DNA of 64,000 bases from Phaeodactylibacter xiamenensis (GTDB taxonomy: Bacteria > Bacteroidota > Bacteroidia > Chitinophagales > Saprospiraceae): assembly GCF_000759025.1 (NCBI RefSeq), contig NZ_JPOS01000010.1, positions 244,233 to 308,232 of the forward strand. Reading direction: 5' to 3'. A program made the position numbers and the translations under genes. Below the pieces are notes generated by a model, which searched no databases, was not told where the DNA came from, and worked only from the letters and a program-made list of their open reading frames with translations. Of this stretch, positions 10,428 to 19,084 are shown in pieces; the stretch's first letter is position 1, and each line of letters opens with the position of its first letter.

Positions 10428-11957
10428 ATGGATACCAAATTCCTCCAAGAACTTGGACTGCATACTGAAAACGCCGGTACCAGCACCGGTCAAAACTCGA
10501 TGGACTCCGGTCAGTACATTGAGTCCTACTCTCCCGTGGATGGCAAGCTCATCGGCAAGGTGAGCCAAACCACCCGCGAGGAGTACGAACAAGTAATGGC
10601 TACGGCTCAGGAAGCCTTCAAAACCTGGCGTATGATGCCTGCTCCGGCCCGGGGCGAGGTGGTACGGCAGTATGGGCTGAAACTGCGCGAGCATAAAGAC
10701 GCACTCGGCCGCCTTGTTTCCTACGAAATGGGCAAAAGCCTGCAGGAAGGCTGGGGAGAAGTACAGGAGATGATCGACATCTGTGACTTTGCCGTAGGGC
10801 AGTCCCGTCAGCTGTATGGCCTGACGATGCACTCTGAGCGCCCGAGCCACCGCATGTACGAGCAGTACCACCCGCTGGGTATTGTGGGTATTATTTCAGC
10901 CTTCAACTTCCCGGTAGCGGTATGGTCCTGGAATTCCATGATCGCACTCATCTGTGGTGATGTGACGGTTTGGAAAGCTTCTGAAAAGTCTCCCCTATGC
11001 TCCGTAGCCTGCCAAAACCTGCTGCGCGACGTGCTGAAGGAGAACAACGTGCCCGAGGGCGTAAGCTGCATCATCAATGGTGACTACAAGGTGGGCGAGT
11101 TTATGACCAAAGACCATCGCGTACCCCTCATTTCGGCGACCGGCAGCACCCGTATGGGTAAAATTGTGGCGGCGGAAGTGGGCAGCCGTCTGGGCAAAAC
11201 CATCCTGGAGCTGGGTGGCAATAACGCCATCATCGTTACGCCAAGCGCTGACACCAACGTTGTCCTCACCGGTGCCCTCTTCGGCGCGGTAGGCACAGCC
11301 GGGCAGCGTTGTACCTCCACCCGCCGCCTGATTGTACACGAGAGCCTCTTTGACGAGGTGAAGGAGAAAATGACCAAAGCCTACGGGCAACTGCGCATCG
11401 GCAACCCATTGGATGAAAACAACCACGTGGGCCCGCTGATTGATAAGGATGCTGTGCAGAACTACCTGAATGCGATCGAAACGGTTCAGAAAGAAGGCGG
11501 TAAACTCCTCGTGGAAGGTGGCGTACTCGAAGGCCCCGGATATGAAAGCGGCTGCTATGTGAAGCCTTGCATTGTAGAGGCGGAGCACGACTACAAAACA
11601 GTGCATACCGAGACCTTCGCCCCTATCCTCTACCTCATCAGGTACAAGGATATGGATGAGGCGATTGCTTACCACAATGAGGTACCGCAGGGCTTGTCAT
11701 CGGCCATTATGACCAATAACCTGCGGGAAGCAGAGCGTTTCCTTTCCCATGCCGGTTCTGACTGTGGTATTGCCAACGTCAACATCGGTACAAGCGGTGC
11801 GGAAATCGGTGGCGCTTTCGGTGGCGAAAAGGAAACCGGCGGTGGCCGCGAAAGTGGCTCCGATGCCTGGAAGGCCTACATGCGCCGTCAGACCAATACC
11901 ATTAACTACAGCACAGAGGTGCCGTTGGCACAGGGTATTAAGTTTGACCTGGACTAA
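10428..11957 (+). CDS. ALDH7-type aldehyde dehydrogenase (2-aminoadipate semialdehyde dehydrogenase-like)
   Basis: 509 aa, NAD-dependent aldehyde dehydrogenase. The catalytic Cys is in GQRCTSTRR and the general base Glu in ELGGNNAII; the Rossmann loop is STRMG. The C-terminal block GGEKETGGGRESGSDAWKAY followed by RRQTNTINYS is the hallmark of the ALDH7A1/AmaB/Pcd group, which oxidises 2-aminoadipate 6-semialdehyde in lysine breakdown. Other lysine catabolic genes are not in the window, so the physiological substrate is inferred. Likely in one transcript with aspS, and closed by the terminator at 12010. Confidence 0.92.
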   Translation: MDTKFLQELGLHTENAGTSTGQNSMDSGQYIESYSPVDGKLIGKVSQTTREEYEQVMATAQEAFKTWRMMPAPARGEVVRQYGLKLREHKDALGRLVSYEMGKSLQEGWGEVQEMIDICDFAVGQSRQLYGLTMHSERPSHRMYEQYHPLGIVGIISAFNFPVAVWSWNSMIALICGDVTVWKASEKSPLCSVACQNLLRDVLKENNVPEGVSCIINGDYKVGEFMTKDHRVPLISATGSTRMGKIVAAEVGSRLGKTILELGGNNAIIVTPSADTNVVLTGALFGAVGTAGQRCTSTRRLIVHESLFDEVKEKMTKAYGQLRIGNPLDENNHVGPLIDKDAVQNYLNAIETVQKEGGKLLVEGGVLEGPGYESGCYVKPCIVEAEHDYKTVHTETFAPILYLIRYKDMDEAIAYHNEVPQGLSSAIMTNNLREAERFLSHAGSDCGIANVNIGTSGAEIGGAFGGEKETGGGRESGSDAWKAYMRRQTNTINYSTEVPLAQGIKFDLD

Positions 11958-12009
11958 TAACGGAACGCCCGGCCCTTTTTAAGAGGCGGGCAAGCCAGAT
12001 ATGCAATTA

Positions 12010-12046
12010 CGCCCGGTGGAGGTAGCTCTGCCGGGCGTTTTTTTTT
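12010..12046 (+). terminator. Terminator of the aspS-ALDH unit
   Basis: Stem CGCCCGG/CCGGGCG (7 bp, extendable by an A-T pair) followed by nine T. It lies 53 bp after the ALDH stop. Confidence 0.85.
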
Positions 12047-12169
12047 GGAAGAGGCTAGCCCCAAACAAAAAATCAAAAAAATTATTACCGGCATGAGTAC
12101 AGCAGGAGGAAGTCCTGCCTTATTGGGGTGTAAGACATCGAAAACAATACATCACCAAATATCAAACTT

Positions 12170-13084
12170 ATGACATCCCGAATTTTGAAAATCACCGCAC
12201 TGCTCTTTTTCGCTGCGACCCTTTTTGTAGCCTGCGATAAAGAAGCTACGACCGACAGCTTCGGCGAAATTGAAACGCAGGAAGCTTTCATGCAAATGGA
12301 AGAAGCCGGCCACCTGGGCTCCAACGGCTGTTTCCAGCTGGTTTTCCCCGTTACCCTTGTTTTTGAAGATGGCACCACTGCTGCTGTCGATAGCCGCATC
12401 GCCATCCGTCAGGCGATCCGGGCATGGATTCAGGTTAATGGCCGCCCGACTCAGCGCCCGCAGTTTGAGTACCCCTTTGACGTCACTCTGGAAGATGGAA
12501 CCGTACAGACCATCACCTCTGGGGAGGAGTTCCGTGCGTTGATACAGGAGTGTCGCCCCAACGGTCCGAATGGCCCGCACGACCACACCCCTTGCTACGA
12601 TTTGGTCTTCCCGGTTACGCTCGTCTACCCGGACGGCACAGAGGCAGAAGCCGCAGGCCCGCTGGCACTCCGTCAACTGCTGCGCCAATGGAAGGTGAAC
12701 AACCCGGACAGCGACGAGCGCCCTACCCTTGGCTTCCCGATTCAGGTGACCCTGTCTGCCAACGACTCCCTCGTCACGGTAAACAGTCAGGAAGAACTGA
12801 TGGCATTGCGTGAGGACTGTGCGCCTGGCAACTTCGGCCCTTGCTTCACCATCAACTATCCGGTGACCATCGCACTGCCGGATGGCACAACGGCTGAAGC
12901 GGATAGTCCTCAGGCGGCTCGCCAAATTTTCCAGGACTGGCGCGAGAACAACCCTGGCCCGCCAACCGCAAGTGAACGCCCCGGCTTCGTTTTCCCAATC
13001 GAAGTGACCCTGACCGAAGACGACTCGGTAGTGAGTGTCGAAAGCCCGGAGGAACTACGCGCGCTTTGGAATGACTGCCACTAG
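12170..13084 (+). CDS. Lipoprotein made of three Cys-bounded repeats
   Basis: 304 aa. Lipoprotein signal with lipobox LFVAC (Cys about residue 21). The mature part is three repeats of about 75 aa, each starting with a Cys (CFQLVFPVTLVFEDGT, CYDLVFPVTLVYPDGT, CFTINYPVTIALPDGT), containing a helical RQxxRxW-like segment, a second strand pair (FPxxVTL), and ending with LxxLxxxC. Six Cys at repeat borders suggest one disulfide per repeat. I do not recognise a named family; it is probably a periplasmic or surface lipoprotein with an alpha/beta repeat fold. A 26-codon upstream ORF overlaps its start by ATGA, whose meaning is unclear. Confidence 0.75.
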   Translation: MTSRILKITALLFFAATLFVACDKEATTDSFGEIETQEAFMQMEEAGHLGSNGCFQLVFPVTLVFEDGTTAAVDSRIAIRQAIRAWIQVNGRPTQRPQFEYPFDVTLEDGTVQTITSGEEFRALIQECRPNGPNGPHDHTPCYDLVFPVTLVYPDGTEAEAAGPLALRQLLRQWKVNNPDSDERPTLGFPIQVTLSANDSLVTVNSQEELMALREDCAPGNFGPCFTINYPVTIALPDGTTAEADSPQAARQIFQDWRENNPGPPTASERPGFVFPIEVTLTEDDSVVSVESPEELRALWNDCH

Positions 13085-13098
13085 CGCTGTGTAGCGTG

Positions 13099-13163
13099 CG
13101 ACTTCTACGAAGTCGGTCTTCCCTGGCGTCACCTGGATAGCAGCATTTGACTTCTACGAAGTC
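13099..13163. repeat. Two copies of palindrome GACTTCTACGAAGTC
   Basis: The 15-bp palindrome GACTTC-TAC-GAAGTC occurs at 13100-13114 and 13149-13163; the first copy extends to 17 bp (CGACTTCTACGAAGTCG). The same palindrome, in the other orientation of the 3-base centre, occurs at 52864-52878. All copies are intergenic, as expected for a REP-like repeat or a dimeric protein binding site. Confidence 0.6.
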
Positions 13164-13229
13164 TTCTTCAGGTGCACGATCGCGCTTCTGTCCTACTGAA
13201 GGTATTTGAAAAAAGTTTGACTATTCTGG

Positions 13230-13262
13230 AAAGCCGGGTGCCTAAAGGGTGCCCGGCTTTTT
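13230..13262 (+). terminator. Hairpin terminator downstream of the triple-repeat lipoprotein
   Basis: Stem AAAGCCGGG/CCCGGCTTT (9 bp) followed by TT; the A-rich left side and T-rich right side would allow use on both strands, ending the lipoprotein transcript and the pseudogene on the other strand. Confidence 0.65.
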
Positions 13263-13286
13263 CGCATTAGGGTGGTAGCGATAACC

Positions 13287-13525
13287 CTATAGCTGTATGA
13301 CTAAAGGCAAAGCAATATGCTTCCCTTCAGCCCGGATGCTCAACTGATACCAACCTTCCGGCAAGTTGCCCAGCCGGAAAGTGGCATTACCGCCTGCGGG
13401 CTCCAGGGTACATTGTCATACCGGCTGCCCAAGGGCATTAACAACCAGGTGTAGTCGTGTTTTTGAGCGGATAGGTTGGATAAAAGGAAAAGGGCGTGAA
13501 AAAGGCAAAGCGTTTTTCTATACAT
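13287..13525 (-). pseudogene. Collapsed T9SS protein: signal peptide joined to sorting-domain tail
   Basis: The minus strand starts with an intact signal peptide and mature N-terminus (SAQKHDYTWLL; HDYTWLL is a common start of mature T9SS proteins). A second frame then reads LHLVVNALGQPV, a stop, and later NATFRLGNLPEGWYQLSI ending in LPLVIQL, which is the end of a type A sorting domain. Everything between has been deleted, and the frames are shifted. The ORF-track 61-aa ORF is only the first half of this remnant. Confidence 0.6.
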
Positions 13526-13677
13526 GAGCGCCGGTTTTGCAAAAAAACGAGTGGATCCAATGTCAAGTTACGCCAGCCTTGGAGAAATTTCAACTGGGAG
13601 GAGGAGTTCGTCAGGGTATAGGCTTCTTATTTTGGGAATCTTTTACGGGGCAATTATTCAGGCTCACGCTTGAAATG

Positions 13678-13716
13678 AAATGGTCCGGCACACTTCTTAG
13701 CGTACCGGGCCATTTT
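13678..13716 (-). terminator. Hairpin at the end of the purH-coaX-omp-TPR operon
   Basis: AAATGGCCCGGTAC and GTGCCGGACCATTT (minus strand) form a 14-bp stem with two G-U type pairs and a 10-base loop, 27 bp after the stop of the TPR gene. The following T content is moderate. Confidence 0.5.
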
Positions 13717-13742
13717 ATCTCTTAGGTTCTTGCGAGTGTTTA

Positions 13743-15152
13743 TTAATCCTTAAAGCGTACAGTAACTGTTTCGCCGATACCGCAGCCTACGGACACCTGC
13801 TGCCCTTCCGAAACGTTACGCATGAAGCCTTCCTGCTTATCCGGCATAGCACCGTAGTACTGGCTCAGGCGCTTGTCGGCGTCATCAGCTACCTCACCGT
13901 CCACGGACTTAGCATAGCGGTACTTTTCCATAGCTGCCAGGATCGCCAGGCGAGAGGTCCAGTCGTCGCAATTACGGCCCAGTTTGGCGTAGCAGTCACC
14001 AATTAGGAGGTAAGGCCGACCCCAGCCATCGGTCAGGCTTGCCGCTTTGCGGGCGGCAGAAAGTGCACCACCAGCATTATTCTTACGGTACAGCTTGATA
14101 GACGCGATACTGTAGTAAATCTGGGCTTTGCCCTCATCGTCCATTTCCTGGTCAGAGTTGAGGCATTCTTCGTACCGGGCCAGTGCCTGATCATAGTTGC
14201 CTTCTTTTTGCAGCTGTGTGGCATCGTAGCAGGCATTGCGCTCCCGGCGTGCCGTCTCCAGCGAGTCATTAACAGCTTTAGCCAGCTGCTCGTAGTTGGA
14301 CTTCATGTCCTGCATGAAAGTCTCAGTGGAATCACAGCCTTGCTGACGCAGCTTTACGTATACGTACTTCACGACTTCCAGATCGGTAGGGTTCTCCTCA
14401 TACTGTGGCATAAGCTTTTTCTTGAAATAGCCACAGTCAAACACCTGGTCCTCTACTTCCTTGAAGGCGTTGTCCATACGTGCTTTTGAGGCTGCGTAGT
14501 ACTCTCCGTAGGTATCATTGTTTTCCTGGTTATACTCGGCAATCGCCTCCAGTTTGCTGTACATTTCCTGTGCTTCCGGCTGCTCAATCTTGCCTGACTT
14601 GAAGAAATAAGCCAGGATTTGCCCCATAGGTTCCAGAAGAATATACTCTGCATCATTGCCGCCCTGTTCCACAGCAGCCTTCAGTACATCGTAGGTAGAT
14701 TGGCGGAAGCCATATTCCGGCATATAAAACATGTCAAAGCCTTTACGTCCAAGCAGGAACGCTTCGTTCTTGTAGCATTCAATCTGCTGGTCATAAAGGT
14801 TCAGGATGCGCTCAGCAATTGCTTTCTTTTCTTCTCCATCCGTTGTCTTTTTATATTTGACTTTGAGCAAGTCAATACCATCGGAGAAGTGAGAAGGGCG
14901 CTGACCATCCGCTGCAGGTGCCAGTTTGTAAGCCTTTTCCCAGTTTTCATAGGCAATCTGGAACTCTGTTTCAGACAATGCCTCAAGATCAGCTACAGTT
15001 TTGCCTTTAACGACTCCACGGTAAAGTACGTGAGCATTTGTTGCTTCTTCCTCAAAGGGTTTACCATTCCAGGTCTCGCACTGCGCCCCTGCAGCGGTTG
15101 CAAAAAGCACAGAAAGCGAAAGGGCGATCAGTGAAATACGTAACTCTTTCAT
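13743..15152 (-). CDS. Secreted TPR-repeat protein
   Basis: 469 aa with a signal peptide ending near GAQCETW. The body is helical with TPR-like pairs, clearest in the second half (DQALARYEECLNSDQEM, AQIYYSIASIKLYRK, RPYLLIGDCYAKLGRN). The C-terminus ends in a short beta stretch (VSVGCGIGETVTVRF). It is last in the purH-coaX-omp operon, only 3 bp after the outer membrane barrel gene, and likely acts in the periplasm together with it. Exact role unknown. Confidence 0.75.
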   Translation of the reverse strand: MKELRISLIALSLSVLFATAAGAQCETWNGKPFEEEATNAHVLYRGVVKGKTVADLEALSETEFQIAYENWEKAYKLAPAADGQRPSHFSDGIDLLKVKYKKTTDGEEKKAIAERILNLYDQQIECYKNEAFLLGRKGFDMFYMPEYGFRQSTYDVLKAAVEQGGNDAEYILLEPMGQILAYFFKSGKIEQPEAQEMYSKLEAIAEYNQENNDTYGEYYAASKARMDNAFKEVEDQVFDCGYFKKKLMPQYEENPTDLEVVKYVYVKLRQQGCDSTETFMQDMKSNYEQLAKAVNDSLETARRERNACYDATQLQKEGNYDQALARYEECLNSDQEMDDEGKAQIYYSIASIKLYRKNNAGGALSAARKAASLTDGWGRPYLLIGDCYAKLGRNCDDWTSRLAILAAMEKYRYAKSVDGEVADDADKRLSQYYGAMPDKQEGFMRNVSEGQQVSVGCGIGETVTVRFKD

Positions 15153-15155
15153 AGT

Positions 15156-16523
15156 TTAATTAAATTTTCGTTTGAAGAACCAAGTGTTATCATTTAATGT
15201 AAATCCAAGTGTCATATTGATGTAGGTTTCCCGAAGGGCTTGCTGTAGCCCAAACTGACCAGCCTCCACTGTAAAGTTAACAAAGGAGGTCCGCTGACGG
15301 GGCAGGATGATCGGGAAGCCAAAACCGAGGCTTAACCCGTAATCCAGCAGCTGATCGCCTTCAAAGGAACGGGGATCATTGCCGTAGAAGGCCCCAACCC
15401 GGTATCGTATACGCTCCCAATAGCTATCATAAGAGAGGTAATCCGGGATGTACTCCCCTCCTACTCGTACCTGCCACGAATTAGACAAATCGGTATTGGA
15501 TTGTGCGTCGTTGCGGTAATTGCTCCACTGCGCAAGGCCCATTTCCACCCCCAGCCGTACTTTGTTGAGGCGCTCGTAGGTCACACCAGCGGTAAACTCA
15601 GCCGGCAGCTGACCTGTCCCTTCTACCGCAACCTCGTTAAATAAGGTATCCACCAGGTTAACGAAGCCGAAATTGGAGTTGAACCTTTGCCCAAAGCGAT
15701 ACGCTTCGGTATTGAACGAGTTGGCGGTGTTGCCGTGCAAACCAAAAATCAGCCGGCGGCCCGTTGGTTTCAGCTCGCCGTTCTCATCGGCTTTTTTGAA
15801 GACAAAGGTGTACTGCAGGCCAAGCCGCCAGAAAAGCCCAGTCATGGTATACTCATCCAGGAATTCGGTAGTATAGCTCAGTGGAAGATCATTAAATTCC
15901 ACCCGGCGGCTGTTTTCCAGGGTACCCCAGTTGTAGCCCAGCGTCAGCCCTCCCGACAGGCCGCCGTAGCGAATGCCATTGCTCCAGCTCAGGCGATAGG
16001 TCTCTCCCTTGCCTCTTAGAAAATTCGTACTCAACCCGGCTGAACCGGCTTCCTGTGTCGTTTCCACATTATACCCCACTGTAGTATAGGGCTGCAATAT
16101 AAATGCCATGCCCAACCCGAGCTTGGTATCCTTTCGGTCCAATACTTCGTTGATCGGGTTGATCAGCGGGAAAGCCAGGGCAAGGTAGGTCAGGTTTCCG
16201 CTCCAAAACGGAGCAGAAGCATCCTCTGCAGTGAGTGTACTGTACCTGGCGTCAATGCCAATTTCAAAAGCCGTAGCGTCAAGTCGTGACAGTGCCGCCG
16301 GGTTCAACGGGTTAATATGATAAGGATCATGGTAAGCGGCCGTAAGCCCCCCCATACCACCTTGTGCCGGCATATACTGAGCGTTGAAATCCCCCAGCCC
16401 AAACCGGGAGTAAGGAGAATTGATCTTCGGATCTGCTTCCACAGCAACGTCCTGTCCCAACACCACAAAGGCACTGCTGCATAAACAGGCCAACACAATT
16501 ATTCTACTCCAGACGCTTGACAT
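15156..16523 (-). CDS. Outer membrane beta-barrel protein (FadL/OMPP1-like)
   Basis: 455 aa. Signal peptide, then INSPYSRFGLGDFNAQYMPA and a series of alternating hydrophobic strands, typical of a Bacteroidota outer-membrane protein that is often found next to coaX. The C-terminus FTLNDNTWFFKRKFN ends in an aromatic residue-rich strand. The region NPAALSRLDATAFEIG is like the N-terminal plug region of FadL-type porins. Its start overlaps the coaX end by 20 bp, so translational coupling is likely. Substrate unknown. Confidence 0.75.
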   Translation of the reverse strand: MSSVWSRIIVLACLCSSAFVVLGQDVAVEADPKINSPYSRFGLGDFNAQYMPAQGGMGGLTAAYHDPYHINPLNPAALSRLDATAFEIGIDARYSTLTAEDASAPFWSGNLTYLALAFPLINPINEVLDRKDTKLGLGMAFILQPYTTVGYNVETTQEAGSAGLSTNFLRGKGETYRLSWSNGIRYGGLSGGLTLGYNWGTLENSRRVEFNDLPLSYTTEFLDEYTMTGLFWRLGLQYTFVFKKADENGELKPTGRRLIFGLHGNTANSFNTEAYRFGQRFNSNFGFVNLVDTLFNEVAVEGTGQLPAEFTAGVTYERLNKVRLGVEMGLAQWSNYRNDAQSNTDLSNSWQVRVGGEYIPDYLSYDSYWERIRYRVGAFYGNDPRSFEGDQLLDYGLSLGFGFPIILPRQRTSFVNFTVEAGQFGLQQALRETYINMTLGFTLNDNTWFFKRKFN

Positions 16524-17238
16524 TATATTCCAGAATTTTATTTAGCCCCAGCAGGACCAAATGATGGTTCACAAATATCTCGCTTTTGAGCTTATTCGCC
16601 AAAAAAATGGCATCTCCCCCTGTCAGTAAGGCCTTCACAGGCCCTAAATTAGCCTCTGACCACTGCCGGTAGCCTTCTATTTCGAACAAAATACCTTGCT
16701 GTGCGCCATTACGCATGGCTTTTTCGGTAGATCGCCCGATCAGCGCCGTTGCTTCACCCCGCTTTACCTCAGGCAACCGGGCTGTAAACCGGTGCATAGC
16801 CTGTAGCCGCATAGATAAGCCCGGTGCAATATTCCCACCGAGGTATACCCCTTCCGCGCTCAGCCAGTCGTAGGTAATGCAGGTACCTGCATCCACAACC
16901 AGGCAATGCTGTTGGGGAAATAATGTATACGCACCCACTACAGCGGCCAGGCGGTCTTTGCCCAGAGTTTCGGGTGTATCATACTCATGGCTAACAGGTA
17001 TAGGAGTTGTAGGGTGTAGCTCAAAAAAGCGAAAATGATGCTGTAACTGCTCCTGCACATCCAAATGCACAGCACCGGCTACATTAGATAAGATGATATT
17101 TTGAACGGCTTGGTTGGTTGCGTACTCAAAAAAGTTGGGCACACTTCCGTTGGGCCATTCTTCGTGCTGAACCAAAACACCATCGTTAAAAACGGCAGCT
17201 TTGGTCCTGGTATTGCCTATGTCGATGGCTAAATTCAA
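16504..17238 (-). CDS. coaX: Type III pantothenate kinase
   Basis: 244 aa. The ASKHA fold phosphate loop is AIDIGNTRTKAAVF; the second motif is VVDAGTCITYDW and the third GGNIAPGLSMR, as in CoaX. It phosphorylates pantothenate, the first step of coenzyme A synthesis, and needs a monovalent cation. It follows purH by 6 bp and overlaps the barrel gene, so it is the second gene of the operon. Confidence 0.94.
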   Translation of the reverse strand: MNLAIDIGNTRTKAAVFNDGVLVQHEEWPNGSVPNFFEYATNQAVQNIILSNVAGAVHLDVQEQLQHHFRFFELHPTTPIPVSHEYDTPETLGKDRLAAVVGAYTLFPQQHCLVVDAGTCITYDWLSAEGVYLGGNIAPGLSMRLQAMHRFTARLPEVKRGEATALIGRSTEKAMRNGAQQGILFEIEGYRQWSEANLGPVKALLTGGDAIFLANKLKSEIFVNHHLVLLGLNKILEYNVKRLE

Positions 17239-17244
17239 ACGGGA

Positions 17245-18774
17245 TTAGTGTTTAAAGTGGCGTACGCCGGTAAATACCATAGACATACCGTTGGCATCGC
17301 AATACTCAATGCTGTCTTTATCCCGAATAGAACCGCCCGGTTGCACCACTGCTGTAACCCCGGCTTCACAGGCGATTTCCACGCTGTCTGCAAAGGGGAA
17401 AAAAGCATCGGAAGCCATTACTGCTCCGTCCAGTTCAAAACCGAAATGCCTGGCTTTGTCGATCGCCTGCTTCAGCGCATCTACCCGGGAGGTCTGCCCG
17501 CAGCCCATGCCCAGCAATTGCTGCCCACGTGCCAGTACGATGGTATTCGATTTGAGGTGTTTGGCACATTTCAGTGCGAAGATCAGGTCTTCCTTTTCCG
17601 CTGCTGTAGGTGCCTTTTGGGTTACCGTTTCCAGTTCCTCTGCGGTTTCCATCTTCAGGTTAGTGTCCTGCTCGATAACGCCATTGAGCAAACTCTTGAA
17701 GCTACGCTCGTGCGCATAAAACGCCTTGATGCGGAGCAAAATGCGTTTTTTCTTTTTTGAAAGAAATTCCTGTGCCTCTGGTGCAAAATCTGGTGCGATG
17801 AGCACTTCGTAGAAAATCTTATCAATTTCCTGCGCGGTCGCCAGATCTACCGTCGTATTGGCAATCAGGATCCCCCCAAATGCGGAAACGTTGTCCGCAG
17901 CAAGGGCATCCGTCCAGGCCTGAAGGAGCGTGGGGCGTGTCGCTACACCGCATGAATTGGTGTGCTTGAGGATCGCAAAGGTAGGGTCCGCATCCTGAAA
18001 TTCGCGCATCAGCCCCACTGCCGCATCGATATCCACCAGGTTATTGAAGGACAGGGCCTTCCCGCCCAGGATGTCGAACATATCCTCCAGTTTCCCGTAG
18101 AAAGTGCCCGCCTGATGTGGGTTTTCGCCGTAGCGAAGGGCCTGTGCCTCCGGTATGCTTTGCTTGAAGGCAGCCTCTGCGCCTTCTCCCTGATTAAAGT
18201 AATTGAAAATCGCGGTATCATAGTGAGAGGAAACGCCAAAGGAACGCAGGGCCAGCGCCTTGCGGTCAGGCAATTCCGTTACACCGTCTTTTTCCTTAAG
18301 CAGCTTTTCCAGCATGCCATATTCTGCCTTGGAAGGCACTACGACCACATCTTTGTAGTTCTTAGCCGCTGCCCGGATCAGCGAAATACCACCGATGTCA
18401 ATCTTCTCGATGATCGCTGCCTCGTCGTCTGTATTGGCCACCGTTTCCTCAAAGGGGTACAAGTCTACGATTACCAGATCAATTTCCGGTATGTCATATT
18501 GTTTTAGTTGTTCCTGATGGTTCTCCTCGCGACGGGCCAGGATACCGCCAAAAACTTTGGGGTGCAGCGTTTTCACCCGCCCATCAAGGATGGAAGGATA
18601 GGAAGTCAGGTCTTCCACCGCATTCACGGTAGCACCAAGCGACTCCAGGAATTGCTGTGTGCCGCCAGTGGAATAGATTTGAACGCCCAAACGTTTGAGC
18701 TCTTCCACGATAGGCTCCAGGCCATCTTTATGGTAAACGGAAATGAGTGCAGATTGTATTTTTTTGCTTGCCAT
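17245..18774 (-). CDS. purH: Bifunctional AICAR formyltransferase / IMP cyclohydrolase
   Basis: About 509 aa from MASKKIQSALISVYHK. The N-terminal MGS-like domain closes the ring to IMP (STGGT, DGRVKTLHP), the C-terminal AICAR transformylase domain uses 10-formyl-tetrahydrofolate (LRYGENPHQAG, KHTNSCGVA). These are the last two steps of purine synthesis. The ORF track starts at 18828, but that start lies within the promoter (18799-18829), so the Met at 18774 is the likely start. First gene of the purH-coaX-omp-TPR operon. Confidence 0.96.
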   Translation of the reverse strand: MASKKIQSALISVYHKDGLEPIVEELKRLGVQIYSTGGTQQFLESLGATVNAVEDLTSYPSILDGRVKTLHPKVFGGILARREENHQEQLKQYDIPEIDLVIVDLYPFEETVANTDDEAAIIEKIDIGGISLIRAAAKNYKDVVVVPSKAEYGMLEKLLKEKDGVTELPDRKALALRSFGVSSHYDTAIFNYFNQGEGAEAAFKQSIPEAQALRYGENPHQAGTFYGKLEDMFDILGGKALSFNNLVDIDAAVGLMREFQDADPTFAILKHTNSCGVATRPTLLQAWTDALAADNVSAFGGILIANTTVDLATAQEIDKIFYEVLIAPDFAPEAQEFLSKKKKRILLRIKAFYAHERSFKSLLNGVIEQDTNLKMETAEELETVTQKAPTAAEKEDLIFALKCAKHLKSNTIVLARGQQLLGMGCGQTSRVDALKQAIDKARHFGFELDGAVMASDAFFPFADSVEIACEAGVTAVVQPGGSIRDKDSIEYCDANGMSMVFTGVRHFKH

Positions 18775-18798
18775 GGCAGAGGTTTGTTGAACAGGCTG

Positions 18799-18829
18799 CA
18801 AAGGTAGGGATTCAGCCCGAGATAGCAAA
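18799..18829 (-). promoter_or_regulatory. Consensus Bacteroidota promoter of purH
   Basis: On the minus strand TTTG, 19 nt, TACCTTTG: both boxes match the Bacteroidota consensus exactly with the standard spacing. The predicted start of transcription is about 18-20 nt before the ATG at 18774, which decides the purH start. Confidence 0.75.
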
Positions 18830-18885
18830 GGCGAAAGCCCGTCGCCTTATGGCAATCAGGAACCTGACATAAGCCCTTTTTTCGG

Positions 18886-18917
18886 TTGGTTTACGGCCGG
18901 CATTGCCCATAACTTTG
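18886..18917 (+). promoter_or_regulatory. Promoter for the leader of the 19105 gene
   Basis: TTG (18886-18888), 21 nt, TAACTTTG (18910-18917), the latter an exact TAnnTTTG. It points to the plus strand and lies back to back with the purH promoter. Transcription would begin about 180 nt before the 19105 gene. Confidence 0.55.
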
Positions 18918-18938
18918 AATTGTACGAAACAACAAGCT

Positions 18939-19006
18939 ATGAAAACAAGCGCGCTTGCTCTGACACAGGGTTAACAAGCCGTGCTGCCATCTAAATGGGT
19001 GGCAGC
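18939..19006 (+). other. Short leader ORF and hairpin
   Basis: A 12-codon ORF including its stop (18939-18974, MKTSALALTQG) begins about 20 nt after the -7 box. It is followed by a strong hairpin GCTGCCATCT/GGGTGGCAGC (18983-19006, 10 pairs including G-U, 4-base loop). The ORF may be chance; the order promoter, small ORF, hairpin, terminator, gene is what makes it notable. Confidence 0.35.
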
Positions 19007-19056
19007 ATGCTTCCCCAGGAAATCAAGAACTCTTCATACAAAGCAATTTTAGGTAC

Positions 19057-19084
19057 GCCGGGGCGTCATGTCCCGGCTTTTTTA
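19057..19084 (+). terminator. Terminator inside the leader of the 19105 gene
   Basis: Stem GCCGGG/CCCGGC followed by TTTTTT, ending 20 bp before the ATG at 19105. No complete gene precedes it on this strand, so it is either an attenuator or the end of a small transcript from 18924 to 19083. Confidence 0.6.

Noticed and set aside
12093-12173. 26-codon ORF overlapping the start of the 12170 gene
   Set aside because: Coupling by ATGA is possible but the peptide has no recognisable content; not enough to call a gene.
13537-13725. 62-aa plus-strand ORF
   Set aside because: Overlaps the terminator hairpin of the TPR operon, has no homology signs, lies in a decayed stretch.
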